The notes below the pieces were generated by a model, which had not been told where the DNA came from, ran no database searches, and saw only the letters and a program-made list of their open reading frames with translations. Made by a program: the position numbers and the translations under genes. A stretch of 64,000 nucleotides of DNA from NCBI GenBank assembly GCA_029945375.1, contig CM057062.1, forward strand, positions 1,116,001 through 1,180,000, in the 5' to 3' direction. This DNA is from Agaricus subrufescens. Its lineage: Eukaryota > Basidiomycota > Agaricomycetes > Agaricales > Agaricaceae. Below, piece by piece: positions 12,226-23,836 of this stretch (the stretch's first letter is position 1; each line of letters opens with the position of its first letter).

Positions 12226-13483
12226 GACCCTCCCCCAGCCTACTCAAAACCCCCCACTCACCATCAGACGATTGGCCTCTTCTCCAGCTCAGACAACTAG
12301 TGCCTCCACCTCCAAATTCAACACTCCTCTACCGACCCCCCCTCCACAGCTTCCCCTACCCCCACCTCCCTACAATCCAGTTCTCACCCCAAACCCATCA
12401 CCTCTCAGACCACACGTACTCGCCAAAAGAAGGATCTCAAGCTGGGCCCCTGTGCAACCCACCCAGCCAAACCCTCTAGACGAAGAGGAAAGGGTCAGAC
12501 AAGTGCTAGAAGCAGGGTGGGATGACTCCACATTAGCCACCTACGGCACTGGCCTGCTCACCTTCCACGTGTTTTGCGACCACAAAGGCATTGCCAAAAT
12601 TGACCGTGCTCCCATCTCTCCTAATCTTCTTTCAATCTTCATCGCTGCCCTTGCTGGGTCTTACTCTCAATCCACAATCATCAACTATGTAGCTGGCCTG
12701 AAAGCATGGCACACCCTGAACAGGCTCGAGTGGCACCCAAACGACGAGGAAGTAAAGATCCTCCTCAGAGCCGCCCACAAAACCTCCCCCCCATCGGCAA
12801 GGAGACCAAAACACACCCCTTTCACCCTCAGTATCATATCAGCCATCCACTCCCACCTGGATCACCAAAACCCCCTCTACATAGCCACCTTCGCTTGCCT
12901 CACCACAGCCTTTTACGCCACAGCTAGACTAGGGGAATTTACAGTCCCAAACCTATCTGCCTTTGACCCCACCAGACACCCCACCTGCGCAAACCTTAGC
13001 ACTGTCCTTGATCGCTCCAACATCTCCACCACTGTTCTCCACCTTCCGAGGACAAAATCCGCACCAGAAGGGGAAGACGTATTCTGGACCGCTCAGGAAG
13101 GGATCTCAAATCCTGTGGCAGTGCTTGACATCCACCTCATCTCCAACAACCCACCTCTTGATGCCCACCTTTTTGCCTACCCTCACAACAACACTTTCAG
13201 ACCCCTCACCAAGAGGCTCTTCCTGCTTGTCATCAACACCGCCGCCTCACAAGCAGGCCTAGGCACCCTCCAAGGCCATGGCATTCGTATTGGCTCAACC
13301 CTCAAGTATCTCCTATGGGGCCTCTCCTTCAAGGCCATGAAAACCAAAGGCCGGTGGGCCAGCGAGGCATTTACAGTCTACATCACCTGACATGCTGAGG
13401 TGCTAGCGCAACACACCCATCTTGGCAACATACAGCACCCACTAGGCTCACAGTCATCGCTATCTAGAGCCAGGAGAAGATGA
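12226..13483 (+). pseudogene. Ngaro tyrosine recombinase
   Basis: The frame is offset from the RT-RNase H frame and opens upstream of 12,226, so the true start is uncertain. The recombinase domain runs from about 12,440: an SAM-like N-terminal DNA-binding part (GWDDSTLATYGTGLLTFHVF), then the catalytic Arg in ATARLGEF, the His-x-x-Arg box HGIRIGSTLKYLLWG and the nucleophile region RWASEAFTVYI. A TGA at 13388-13390 falls directly after TVYIT. The same frame continues with HAEVLAQH, the normal tail of this family, to a stop at 13481-13483, so the TGA is probably a mutation at the very C-terminus. The enzyme would integrate a circular cDNA. Confidence 0.8.
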
Positions 13484-13581
13484 AAGGCCCAGAAAGCAAC
13501 CCGGAAACAACTCTCCCCATCCTTCCTAATCGGTAAGGGGCATCACACAGGCAGCATGCATCAGGACTAACACGTTGGGTA

Positions 13582-13812
13582 GCAGCCTGCCTCAGCGACG
13601 CCACTCCAGGCAGACGGGGAAGCCTCACCAACAGGCTCTCGCCCATCTCTGCTCGCTAATCCTCTCACATTGTTCTCCTCTATTTTCATTACCATCCAGA
13701 TCATGTAATTACTCACAACCTTAATCCTATTCACTGCTCGCGCACATGCATCATCTCACTGTCTCCCAGACTACCTCTCCTCACGTGAACAGACCAGCTT
13801 GGCAAAGAGTGA
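13582..13812 (+). repeat. Ngaro split direct repeat B1
   Basis: 231 bp matching 14062-14292 with only a few substitutions. It directly abuts A2, with the shared bases GTGA at the junction. Confidence 0.9.
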
Positions 13813-13952
13813 AAGTCTGCAGTGGGTGTGACGATAGAATCGCCGGCAGCAGACAATCCTCTTTGTGAGCTTGTCACAGTCACAAGAGCAACCCACTCTT
13901 CTCCTCAAACTTGCTGGACCCATTCGTCAGGTCCACCATCCACGCTCTTTTC
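13811..13952 (+). repeat. Ngaro split direct repeat A2
   Basis: Internal copy of A1 (8654-8795), same length, located between B1 and B2. Confidence 0.9.
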
Positions 13953-14061
13953 ACCCTCCCAGCCACACCCATTCCATTCAACCTCACTCCTAGTTGGTCC
14001 ACTCAGTTACGCGACGCATGCACAAGGACACAGGCATCGCAAATGGGCCCACCTGCCCTTC

Positions 14062-14292
14062 GCAGCCTGCCTCAGCAACGCCACTCCGGGCAGACGGGGA
14101 AGCCTCACCAACAGGCTCTCGCCCATCTCTGCTCGCTAATCCTCTCACATTGTTCTCCTCTATTTTCATTACCATCCAGATCATGTAATTACTCACAACC
14201 TTAATCCTATTCACTGCTCGCGCACATGCATCATCTCACTGTCTCCCAGACTACCTCTCCTTGCATGAACAGACCAGCTTGGCAAAGAGTGA
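14062..14292 (+). repeat. Ngaro split direct repeat B2 (right end)
   Basis: Second copy of B1. It ends at GTGA, and the remaining part of N2 exon 5 continues immediately. Confidence 0.9.
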
Positions 14293-14718
14293 CAACAACC
14301 CCACTATCTGACCCTTGGGATTCATCTTGTATGGTGAGTTACATATTTACCCTTATGGGTGCCTGCCTGAATTTGTGCTTGACAGCATGAACAAGTAGGC
14401 CAATGGGAGGAAGGCGAAGAGCAATATTGGTCAGCAGTCTTTGCGCTGGATGATTGCAGCTCCTGCTGTGAAAGGGTCCTGCAACAATTAGAGCATTGGA
14501 TCAGCAGACATCCAGACCATGTTGTCATGATCATGTTGATGTCAACCATACAGACTTGTGTAGAAATTCGGTTTGTGAATCCGGAGGATGGTGTGTCGGA
14601 GTGGACTTATTGGTTGTGGATTGTGATTTGGCTGGAGGAGCATAAGGTGCTTGATCGCATCATAGATATGATGTCTCAGACTGAGTCGTTCCGACTGTCG
14701 ACAAGTCTGGAGTCGTAG

Positions 14719-15206
14719 TTTTGAATCTATATGGTTTTTATGACTTGATCAAACCGCTGTCATTTACCAGAGGCTCAAAGTATCCGACATGACTTAGCGT
14801 GTACACCTAGTTCTGTCTAGTCCCTCTCTAAGGCATACGTGCATCCTGCCTCAGCAACACGAGGAGGCTTATTGAGGTCCTCCGAATCCAGATCAATTGT
14901 TGGTGGAGCATCCAAGAAGCCTGCACTGAACGTCCACAGGCTCCAGTTAGAGAATGTAAAAGCGACGGCAGGAAAGGACACCTGTCCAGAACTGGTCTTC
15001 TTTTTTTTATTATCAAAGAACGCTGTAACCTGGCTACCCTAGTTGGCCAAATAACCGTTACACCAAAAGGGACATAACAGAATATCTTAGATATTCTGCA
15101 ACCAACTAGTATATATGCTGTAAGCTGAGGCTTACACCCCCCAGAACTGGTCTTCTTTTCTTATCAAAGAACGCACTGATAGAACTAAAGCTGTTGATCT
15201 CCTTCC
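14719..15206 (+). pseudogene. NACHT relic, left part (split by Plavaka)
   Basis: Non-coding, heavily mutated sequence. The part at 15141-15206 reads GGTCTTCTTTTCTTATCAA..CGCACTGATAGAACTAAAGC..CTTCCTA. It lines up with the SVFFSINGRNDGTKAI..LSYQ segment of the intact NACHT genes. The alignment resumes at 24622 on the other side of the Plavaka element. The earlier part (14830-15000) is probably the degraded Walker A region, but the similarity is weak. Confidence 0.55.
15024..15136. mobile_element. MITE-like insertion with TGTAA..TTACA ends
   Basis: A 113-bp AT-rich segment starts TGTAACC and ends CTTACA, and contains a loosely complementary pair (CTAGTTGG and CCAACTAG). It separates two copies of a NACHT-relic segment (CCAGAACTGGTCTTCTTTT..TTATCAAAGAACGC at 14986-15023 and 15141-15174). 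The flanking duplication is much longer than normal for a MITE, so a local duplication is also possible. Confidence 0.35.
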
Positions 15207-15208
15207 TA

Positions 15209-15225
15209 CATCAGGAAAATGTTTT
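15209..15225 (+). repeat. Plavaka left terminal inverted repeat
   Basis: 17 bp identical to the reverse complement of 24605-24621. An imperfect extension of about 20 bp rich in CCTTA follows on both sides. Confidence 0.85.
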
Positions 15226-15570
15226 GATCCTTAGTATGACTTAGGACAAATTGACTTAATCCTGCCTTATTCAACATAGCATAAGACACATAAGGTACAT
15301 TAAGTACATGTTTAAGGGAAATTCAACTTTGTTGTTTTCTACATTGTCCTAAGTCAGGCCATGGAGCATTAAGTCATTTCACATGGTCACTAAGTAATGA
15401 TTATATACATTAATAGGTAGAATAAGTAGCACTCATGACAATAAGTTGAACTTTCTTTGAATAAGTAATAGTAAATGTCATAAGTGTTTTTATAAGTCAT
15501 GTACTAAGTATTATTGAAGTCTGAATTATCTAAAAGACTGCTGTTAGCATGTCAAAGTGTGGGCAATTCT
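15226..15570. repeat. Plavaka left subterminal TAAGT-rich region
   Basis: Non-coding stretch with very frequent TAAGT, ACTTA and CTTAA-type motifs between the terminal repeat and the transposase stop codon. Dense subterminal motifs are usually the transposase-binding region of CACTA-like elements; that role is inferred. Confidence 0.5.
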
Positions 15571-15576
15571 ACACTA

Positions 15577-18500
15577 TCATTTTGCAATCTCAAATGCATG
15601 GTGATCAATGTATTTGTTAACATAAAATGTCCAAAAATTGTCAAGTGATGTCACAGATGAGGATCCTCGAGGAACTGTGAAACCATCTTCAAAGTATGGG
15701 AGAAGATGAGCAGCTCGGTAAATTGAAGACAAAGGAATAATATGAAAGTCAGGATGAGCACCACAGAAACAAGGGTGGACTATCTACATCCCTGTGTCTT
15801 CATCAGGATGTGTCTTGATGTAACGGTACTTACGAATAAGAGCACATACATGCTCTTGGTCCTGGAAACTAAAGGAGAAGAAACAATGAACATGAGCAAT
15901 GCTCAGCCCACTGCTAATTGTGTTGGCACCAGGGTGAGCTCTGATGAACACAGTATCAAAACGCCTAGGGCCCCCACGCCAGGAATCTACAGCCCGAATC
16001 CGCTCTGCTTTCATGCCATTGGGAGATCTGACATCACTTGGTGCATAAAAGTGAGCAACTGCAGATGGAAATGTTGTGACTGGAAGAGACATGCACTGGT
16101 CAAATGTGATGTTGCTATCACAGTTGCGCAGATACAAATGAAGTAGTCGGTCAAACTTTTCATGCAAAAAGTTCATAGCAATTGATGTGAAAGGCACTTT
16201 GGATGCTAGAGTATATATTAGAGATAATATACTGATTTAATATTGAGGAGGTACATACCAATTGTCCTCCTTGCAGGTACAATTCCATTTCTTCTTTTCT
16301 GTATTCCAACAGGCATTCCAAAGTTACTATTCTCTTCATTGTCACTATCACCCTCTCCTTGGCCACCAAATGACAAATTATTATCCTTTGGCTTGCCAAG
16401 ATCTGGTATATAACAAGTGTGAGTGTTAGAGGAAAAAGTTTATTCATTGATTTAAACACACCTTGTGGAGACACATCAAGCATACCAAGCTTTTCAAAGT
16501 GAATTCAAGCTGCAGCTAGAGCATTAGACTGTCGATTCACTACAAGAATCTGATCAAGTGCTTTATGCCGATTAGACCTTCGGTATGGATCTTTGACAGC
16601 TTCAATATGCATTGATTCAGTAATAGAAGAACAAAGCCCATTGGGAGCACCAAATGCTCGGATAAGAAAAAGATAGTGATCCATAGCATGCTGGCGAGGG
16701 GGTGTGGAGTTTTCTGGTCGAATACCAGATGTGACAAAAATGTCACGATACTTTCGGAAGCGGTCATGTGCATCCTGGAGATCCTTGAGATCATCTGAGT
16801 CAATTATTTCGCGACGAACGATATAAGTGAACTCAATAAATGCACGAAATGTACAAATGATTTCCATTGGAACATAGCCAGCAAGAGTGGCCAAATATAT
16901 CTGTGAGTATATAAATGAGCTGAAATACCCTGGGATGAAGTTAGAGAAAGATATAAACCTTCATTAAGGCCTTTGAGTCATTTCCGGTCCACTGGTTAAA
17001 TTCACGGCCAGTAGGGAAATTTCGAAGACCTGTGAAAGGTGGTGCAATCGAAATACTAGTGCCATGTCACACATAATAGAAAAGTAAGTTGTCAATGGAG
17101 GTGCTTACCAATGGTCTATATCATCAAGGATTGTTTTTGCTTCTCGAGGTGAATCGGCATGGGCATAAATATATTTCTCTGTCCAGTCAATGAGGTGATC
17201 TTTGAAGGTGCCTTTTATAAGTTGATGAAGGATATCCGGTGACAGATTTTCATAGATAGAAGCTCGAGGGAAATATTCTGTGAAGGGCTGGTGATGTATA
17301 AGACACTGATTTGGTAATAAAAAAAAAGAATAAGGTTTGCTTACAATAACGTCTCCAATGAGTCCATATTCTTCCCAGAGTGTCCCAAGCTCAAAATATT
17401 TAACGAGTGCAACTGTATGTTCTACAGTGCGAGGAATGGTAGGCTCGCCTGGAGGTACTTGAAGGCCTAATGATGGTAAGGCTAGACATCTGTTACTTAT
17501 CTGAGTAAAGGTATAGATATACTCGAATGAATGTGTACATACCTAGTACACCAATTTTGTACAATGCAAGCTAGTGCACACTGCTCAGGATAGTCTGCAA
17601 TGTAAGGCCCTAAGCTGAAAATCGTCCTCTGAAAATGCCCATCCCCACATTTCACCACCCGAGGTCTAGTCATAGCTGGTTTAAGACTTGATAGGATATG
17701 TCGGAGTGATGAATGAAGGAGTTGGTGTTTGAACTTTCGAAATGCAGCTGTATTTCTGTATTGTGCCTCAGCTAATAATGTATTTGTTATCGAAAAGTTG
17801 AATAGAGTTAAATTAAATGACTCACTCTTGACATCGTGAAGGAAACCTATGAGTACAATTCCACCACGTTGAGTACGACGAGTGTTATTATGAATGTTCC
17901 CAATAGATAGATAAAGTGGCCAATATGAATTATCGCCAGTGCCTACTGAGACCGTGGTCTTATCACTTCCAAGAATTATCGGAACAAGCATAGCATCATG
18001 AGTATGAGGATCCTGGCTTATCTCGTCCTGAAGGAGTGCTGTGTTAGAGTTAATAGCAAATTACTAGAGGCTGAAAGGCTCACCGCTTGTCTCCATGCCC
18101 AGTCACCAGACATGAAATGTTGGAAACGATGCTTCGAATCAAAGTATTCATGGTAGGGTGAATAATCGAACTCTCCTGCGAAGTCGGGGTTTCCTATGAG
18201 CTTCTCTACAACAGCAAGCGGATCACGGTAGTGAACCGGGTACTCAGCCTCCATCCAAGCTGGGCGAAGTTCAGGTTCAGGCTCTGGTATGTCAGGTCCA
18301 CCCGTATACGTGATGGTGGCAGACTGCCATGATACCTCACCATACGGGATGGCATCAATAGTAGCATAGAGGTCTTTGTGGTTGGTGAAAGGCGAACTCC
18401 CATCTCTATCAGCCCAGAGGCGCATAAGCTCATTAATCTTTCCAGCCGACATCTCCTCACTCGAGTACAAGAATTCAGCAGTCTCGAACTGGTGTTTATC

Positions 18501-19487
18501 TTCGAATGGGAACCAGTCTGTGTTCTGATGATCAATAGGCTCTGTTGGGGGAACACCAGGAGGCAACAATTCTCCACCTGCATCGCAAGGTGTACCTGTG
18601 TTCCAGTAAGTTGAGGTTGCGATCGACATAGCCATAAAAGAACATGACACACCCGTTAGAAATGGATGATGAACACGTCTCAAGCAGGGCTCATCATCGA
18701 CTTCCGGAGTGTCAGATGACGTGGCCGCGACCTGAGAGGATTCCGAGGACAAATGATCATGGTCTTGTTTTGATTCAATAAAAATGATATCAAGATGTTA
18801 CAATCATAGGGCGTACATTTGTTAATATTCTCATCGAGACCTGCACTAAACAACTCCAGTTGACCTTGATAACTTGGATGATTGTGGAAATCTTGAACAA
18901 AGGGGGTAGCAGGAGCGTCATCTTCTGCTACAGATAGCTGTTGAGACTGTTGAGTCCCAGCTGGTGAGGCGGCGGGCATCGTGTTTCGCATACATAAAGG
19001 CGACTGAGGGCTTTGTTCATGCTCCGATGTAGTATCTTCAGCTTGAAGATCCAGGCCCACAGAATCCAATCCATGAGCAGTATCAGAGTCAGTCTCGGCG
19101 TCGTCGCTATGTGCCTTGGAGCAGAAGTCAAATATAATGTTTATGAACACGATTGAGCAAATAAATTCTTACCGAAGTTGCGTAGTCATTGTCCAGGGCC
19201 TCACCACCAAGTACCGCGCTACAATCTGAGGATAGGAAAAAGTTTCAGCTGGTAGTGTTCTGGTAACTACTTGACTGTGGCATACCCGACCCAAGTTCCG
19301 GTGATGAGCTGAGGCTCCGAGTAGTGCGAGCGGCGTGCTTGTGCATAATGTGCTGCTTGAGACCCCGCTTGCTCTTGACCCATTTCCTGCAGTCGGCGAA
19401 AGGGCAGGAGATCGAAAAAGATTCGGGCTCATCATTCGGAGTCATAGTCGTAAGCACAGAGGATGCAGGGGCAATGGGAGCCGTCAC
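15577..19487 (-). pseudogene. Plavaka transposase with N-terminal C2H2 finger
   Basis: Thirteen exons can be read on the minus strand: 19487-19286, 19225-19173, 19114-18817, 18763-18653, 18595-18084, 18027-17826, 17771-17543, 17489-17345, 17287-17109, 17055-16959, 16900-16462, 16402-16259, 16205-15577. Exon 1 carries a C2H2 finger (CPFADCRKWV..HIMHKH). Later exons have the Plavaka family landmarks HPFLTG/TPCDAGGELLPPG, FEDKHQFETAEFLY, MSGDWAWRQA, PIILGSDKTTVSVGTG, SLGPYIADYPEQ, LLHQLIKGTFKDHL-like ILHQLIKGTFKDHL, and FGAPNGLCSSITESMHIEAV. Two nonsense codons interrupt it. A TGA at 16505-16507 lies in LAAA-x-IHFEKLGML, where Arg is expected. A TAG at 15784-15786 lies in DEDTGM-x-IVHP, where Trp is expected. 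The frame reopens after each and ends at 15577. The start could also be the second Met at 19442. Confidence 0.8.
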
Positions 19488-19774
19488 CTAATGAGGATTA
19501 GTTAAAATAATGATTGCTAGTTCCAGCTCAAGCACCCCGGCAGCGTGACTTACTGAATTATGTGTAAGGTACGTGCCCCCAAGGCCCTGCCAATATTGGC
19601 AACAAAAAATTTGAACTTTAACATAACACGACCACAAGCTAATTCCTACTGCCATTACAACTCCCCTATCCCCAACATCGTCTTTAAAACCCAGCGTATA
19701 GTTCTACTCAAGTAATGCTAGTGAGTGATTTATTGAGACGGTTGTGCAGATAGCTTACCGTTGCATCAGAAAAC

Positions 19775-22700
19775 ATGCCGATGACAACTCGCGAAGCAAA
19801 CAAAACCAAGAGACCGGCGCTTGTGCTCCTTCAAGCAATGTCGCCGAAAAAGAATAAGCGTAAAGGGAAGACACAGAAAGCAAAAGAGCCCTCTGAGGAA
19901 GGCATAGCGCAAGTGTCCGAGATTGAAGTAAGGCAGGCCAAACTACACAGCGACGCGTCCAACGCAACCCCAGCAGGAGCTGCGCGTGCTGCCAGTAGAG
20001 TTGGAGCCAGAAATGCCAACAATAGCGGCAATGAAGGCACCTCAAAATCGCGAAAGAGGTCAGGAAAAATCTCGGTTCAAAGTACCAGCAACGATGTTAA
20101 TAAAGGTATGACTTTCAAATCATACTAAGAACATACCTGTTGACCATGAGTTGAACTGTGGCAGGTGGTGACCTCGATATCGACAAAGCTTCTGATAGAG
20201 AACTTCAAGTTGAACCAATGAAGCATCATGATGTTGAAGCGACCACACAGGACAAGAAAAAAGGGAGAGCCCCGCGCGCAACCTTGAAGGTTCGGAAAGC
20301 TATTGCAGCCAAGAAACTAGAGCAAGTGGCTGCGAGTATCACTCCACCAGTAGCCAACAGCCCGGATGATACAGCGCCAGCGAGCTCAAAGTCTAATGAC
20401 GGCAACCGTCAGCGCACGGACTTGGTGATGAAACAAGCACATACCTATGACCCCATGGTTAGTTCAAGCTATTCGACGCCGTTAAAAAAGATACATGACA
20501 TGACGCACCACATTACAGGATCCAAACACCAAATCTATAAGGTCACCTTTAGCAAAGCGCACGCGACGTGGCAGCCACTTACAGAGTAATGTGAAAGCAA
20601 GTGCAATGCCAATGATTCCTGTTCCAAGACTCAACCTGAGAAGCCGAGGACAATGTGTTGAGGGAGGGATGACGGATAAATCTACAAGCCAAAGGCCCAT
20701 CGCTAGCATCGGTACAATTGGGTTTACGAGAGGAGAAGTAGTGCCTACCTCACCTCTTCACGAAAAGTCGCCAGTAGATCCTTTTGATGACAACATGGGG
20801 GAAAGATCGTCCACTACCGGTTCTGAGTCTGAGGAAGAACATGCTACATATGTTGAACACGGTGTCAGGACCAAACGAGGGGTGCGCAGCGATAGTCCAG
20901 TTACAGGGATGAGAGGTCTTAAAGGGAGAGGGGTGATGATGGATATCGATTCGGATGATGACGAACATGAAGGACTGAATCGCCAAAGCTCGGGATCTTC
21001 TGGCTCCGAGTATAATCCCAGCATGAAGCCTAGTAGTGTCAGTGGAATGGACTTCGAGGACAATACGGTCATGGCAGTTGGTGAGGGCACTGGCCTTGTA
21101 GAGACTGGGAGGTCTCCTCACGACTTGCCTGCCCTTCCCGCTAAATATCAATCCATCAAGCTCAGAGACCCGTGGCTTGGTGAGACATTCGATGACTATA
21201 AAGAGTGGTGCATGGAGGACGCTGAGAGTGACTCTATATTATCATTGATGATCGAGCGAAAATTCTATGGAGACTTACTGGACTCAGTGGGGGATGGGAG
21301 CCAACCGCGTGAAGAGGAATACTTCTCATTGCAAGACAGAGACAAACACTATGAGGTTTTAAGTCCTCTGGAGAAGGTAAGTCCAAGCACTCCTCGATCA
21401 ATCGAAGGCGATAACTTACCATTGACCATGCCTACAGGTATCGAGAGAAAGCATATCAGCCGCTCAAAACGCTATGAAGAACTCCCATCTCAATGCTAAG
21501 GCACAAGGAAAGAAAAGGGTAGAGAACAGAGAGGAGAGAGAGGACATCGGAGTCAGAACCAGCTCGAAGGTGGGTGTTGCTGCGCATGAGCCTAAGGCGA
21601 GCGCACACATAAGTTCATCACCGCTGACTAAATCAAGTTCCCACCCGGCTCTACTAAGTTCCACCACGAAGTCCATGGCAGGCACGAACGCTCTTCTGCC
21701 ACTTTTGCTGGAGGTGCTCGTACTCCTGATTGGCTTGATGACAGGAGGTCTGAGGTCAAACATTGGGATCATCATTCAAGGTAAGCTGTTAAACAAGTCA
21801 CTCCCCTATCCTTTTACTAAGCGAATCAACTTCAACGCATCTCGTAATGACTCTGTAGCGACGATACAGAGTGTTATGATAGGTCCAAGGAGCCCGCTTC
21901 CCCTCCCCCTGTGGTAGATTATCACAAGGCTTCTATCTCTAAGGCAAAAGCGAAGGCGAAAGGAAAAGCGAAAGGCAAGGAGCGCTCTGACTTATCAACC
22001 TCGCGATCTACTGGCTTTGACAGCCGCAGCTTGACTGGTGAGCAACACAATGAAACTTTCAATGCAGTAAACGACCTTGGCGGGATATCCGACCGAGACG
22101 AAGACCGCGGTGAGGAATATCTACACGCAAAGAGCAGCCCTGTGAAGGACGGAAGGCGGCTGGATAACCAGGCGAGTAGAATTCAAATTGAAAGCTTCGA
22201 ATTGTCTACTCATTAATTTCTTACCCGCAGTTTATTGTGCGTATTGATGACAGCCCTAAAGCTCAACGCGGCGGTAGCAAGAATGACACAAAGCGGCGAT
22301 TGAAGAAAAATGAAGACATGGTCGAAGCTGAATCCATTGGCCAGCTCACCTCCGATTCAAAGACCCGCGTTTGCGTCAAGAACAAACATCTTCCGAATGA
22401 ACTTACTCAACCTGTTGATATCTGGAAAACAATCGTATTGCCGACCTTCTTCAACTGGCTCGCAAGTCAAGATGATCCTTGGAACCAAAGTCAAAGCGCG
22501 ATCGTCGATGCCTTAGAGACCATTTGTCGGGCTAGCGTCAGGAGCAGCTACACGCTCAAGCGGAATGGTGATGCAACTGGGGTGAAAAGTACAGAATATC
22601 AACAGGCGAGTCATATAGTGATATCGCCCGAATGTTCCTAACGCTCTTACTAGTTGGTACAAAAGATAAGTGACTGGAAATCAAAGCTTGGGTCGACCGC

Positions 22701-23836
22701 GATTTGGGCGATCAACAAGGTATTCAAATGTAAGCCAGAAATATTTGGCAACTCGGATGAGAGTCGCGTTGCTTGGGCAGACTGGCATCAACTCGGATGC
22801 CGTTTCCTGTTTGCAGACGTTGAAACAAGCGTGAGTCAATTAAGTTCAAGGGACATGTCATTATTGTAATGTCATTTTCCAGCCTCCGAAGGGTATGTTC
22901 CAAAGCGATGTATTCCTGCACGTACTTGGTGCGCATTTTGCTCTGTTCGCTACCGATGAAAAAGCCTGGGTGCCGGGTCTGACTCACGACTCGATCAACC
23001 ATGAGCCGTGGGGTGCAATCGCGATCGCGGCGGCAGCGGTAAGTGTTCAGATTCCTCACGTTCTCTTTCCTCCTCACATTTGAGTCTTGTTAGGTCGAGC
23101 GCGCCGTTGTTCTCTGGAGTGACCGCGACCTTACCATTGAAATAATGGATTGAGCTGCAAAGTCCAGAAGCCACGCGATCGAGTTTCCAAAGAAGATGAA
23201 CGCGAAAGGAATTGAGACTCAAGGCCACGCCTTGTTTGCAGAACCTAAATGGGGGCCGCGTACGCAGTACTACCTCCGAAACATCCAAGCAAAAGTCAAG
23301 AAAGGCACATGGAACTGGGCAGAGATCCATGGCCTTCTTGGGCCTCACATCAAGGCGTTACAGAAGCGTGAAAAGGCGAAGCCCAAGGTTCAGAAACCTG
23401 TCAAAGAGGTTGTGGAGATTGATGATGACGACTTACTCCAAGACGCCGCTGACATGACTAGTGATAATCTTGGTTTTCAACCTGCCCCATTCAAGCCTTG
23501 GATATCGAAGGTTCATGTCAATTTTTTTGAGTATCTTGTCACGTCATTAATGTGAATTCGAGTCAGCACCTCAGTCCTCTGGTTCACGATCTTCTCACCT
23601 CATTCAACAAGTCCCACCTCCCACCTCAAATCGTGATCTCGTGCAAGTTTTTCCATTGTTTCAAGTGTTATCTCAGCTCTCTCAACCCCCTCCTGCATTC
23701 AGTCATGTTTCATCATCAAACTCCGGCCCCCATGTGAAGAGAATTCAACTAACGTCTACGAAAAGGGTTTTCGACATCAACCCCGTCGAGGTAGATGTTC
23801 GAATCTTTATATATTCAAATGTATACATGTACTAAT
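19775..23836 (+). pseudogene. Plavaka companion gene of unknown function
   Basis: Multi-exon gene oriented away from the transposase. Exons that can be read in phase: 19775-20105, 20165-20585, 20629-21376, from 21438, then blocks at about 21911-22170, 22230-22603, 22654-22830, 22884-23039 and 23095-23550. The N-terminal half is basic and low in complexity (Lys/Ala-rich tracts, acidic and Ser-rich stretches) and looks disordered. The C-terminal half is folded-looking and aromatic-rich: WKTIVLPTFFNWLASQDDPW, AWADWHQLGCRFLFADV, SDVFLHVLGAHFALFAT, AWVPGL. I do not recognise the family. A TGA at 23151-23153 (EIMD-x-AAKSRSH) interrupts the frame, and one donor at about 22604 reads GCGAGT. The 3' end is uncertain; a Pro/Ser-rich tail may extend to about 24,000. 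Confidence 0.5.

Larger units (their letters stand above)
8656..14292 (+). mobile_element. Ngaro-type (tyrosine recombinase) retrotransposon
   Basis: Complete element of about 5.6 kb with the split-direct-repeat layout A1 - genes - B1 A2 B2, which is characteristic of Ngaro/PAT-like members of the DIRS order. A1 (8654-8795) matches A2 (13811-13952) and B1 (13582-13812) matches B2 (14062-14292). It encodes Gag with zinc knuckles, reverse transcriptase-RNase H and a tyrosine recombinase, with no DDE integrase and no LTRs. It lies in exon 5 of N2. The tetranucleotide GTGA is present at the left boundary (8652-8655), the B1/A2 junction (13809-13812) and the right boundary (14289-14292). This fits recombinase-mediated insertion without a generated target duplication. 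Several in-frame stops show this copy is no longer autonomous. Confidence 0.9.
6101..14718 (+). pseudogene. NACHT gene N2, split by an Ngaro retrotransposon
   Basis: Paralogue of N1 (subclade A). Exons: 6101-6592, 6642-6741, 6793-6828, 6878-8475, 8532-8651 continuing at 14289-14333, and 14386-14718. Walker A GAAGVGKS and the DGLDEC Walker B are intact, and no stop or frameshift was seen in any exon. The only lesion is a 5.6-kb retrotransposon in exon 5. Without it exon 5 would be exactly 165 nt, as in all seven paralogues, and the whole frame would be open (about 907 aa). The C-terminus is longer than in relatives and ends differently after the SEWTYWLW motif. An in-frame upstream ATG at 5804 exists, but the paralogues support 6101. 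The insertion is probably recent, because the split gene has not accumulated other damage. A truncated product could still be made from exons 1-5. Confidence 0.85.

Noticed and set aside
8656..14292. Interpretation of the retroelement as an LTR (Gypsy/Copia) element
   Set aside because: No LTRs, protease or DDE integrase; the A1/B1-A2-B2 repeats and the HxxR..Y recombinase fit Ngaro.
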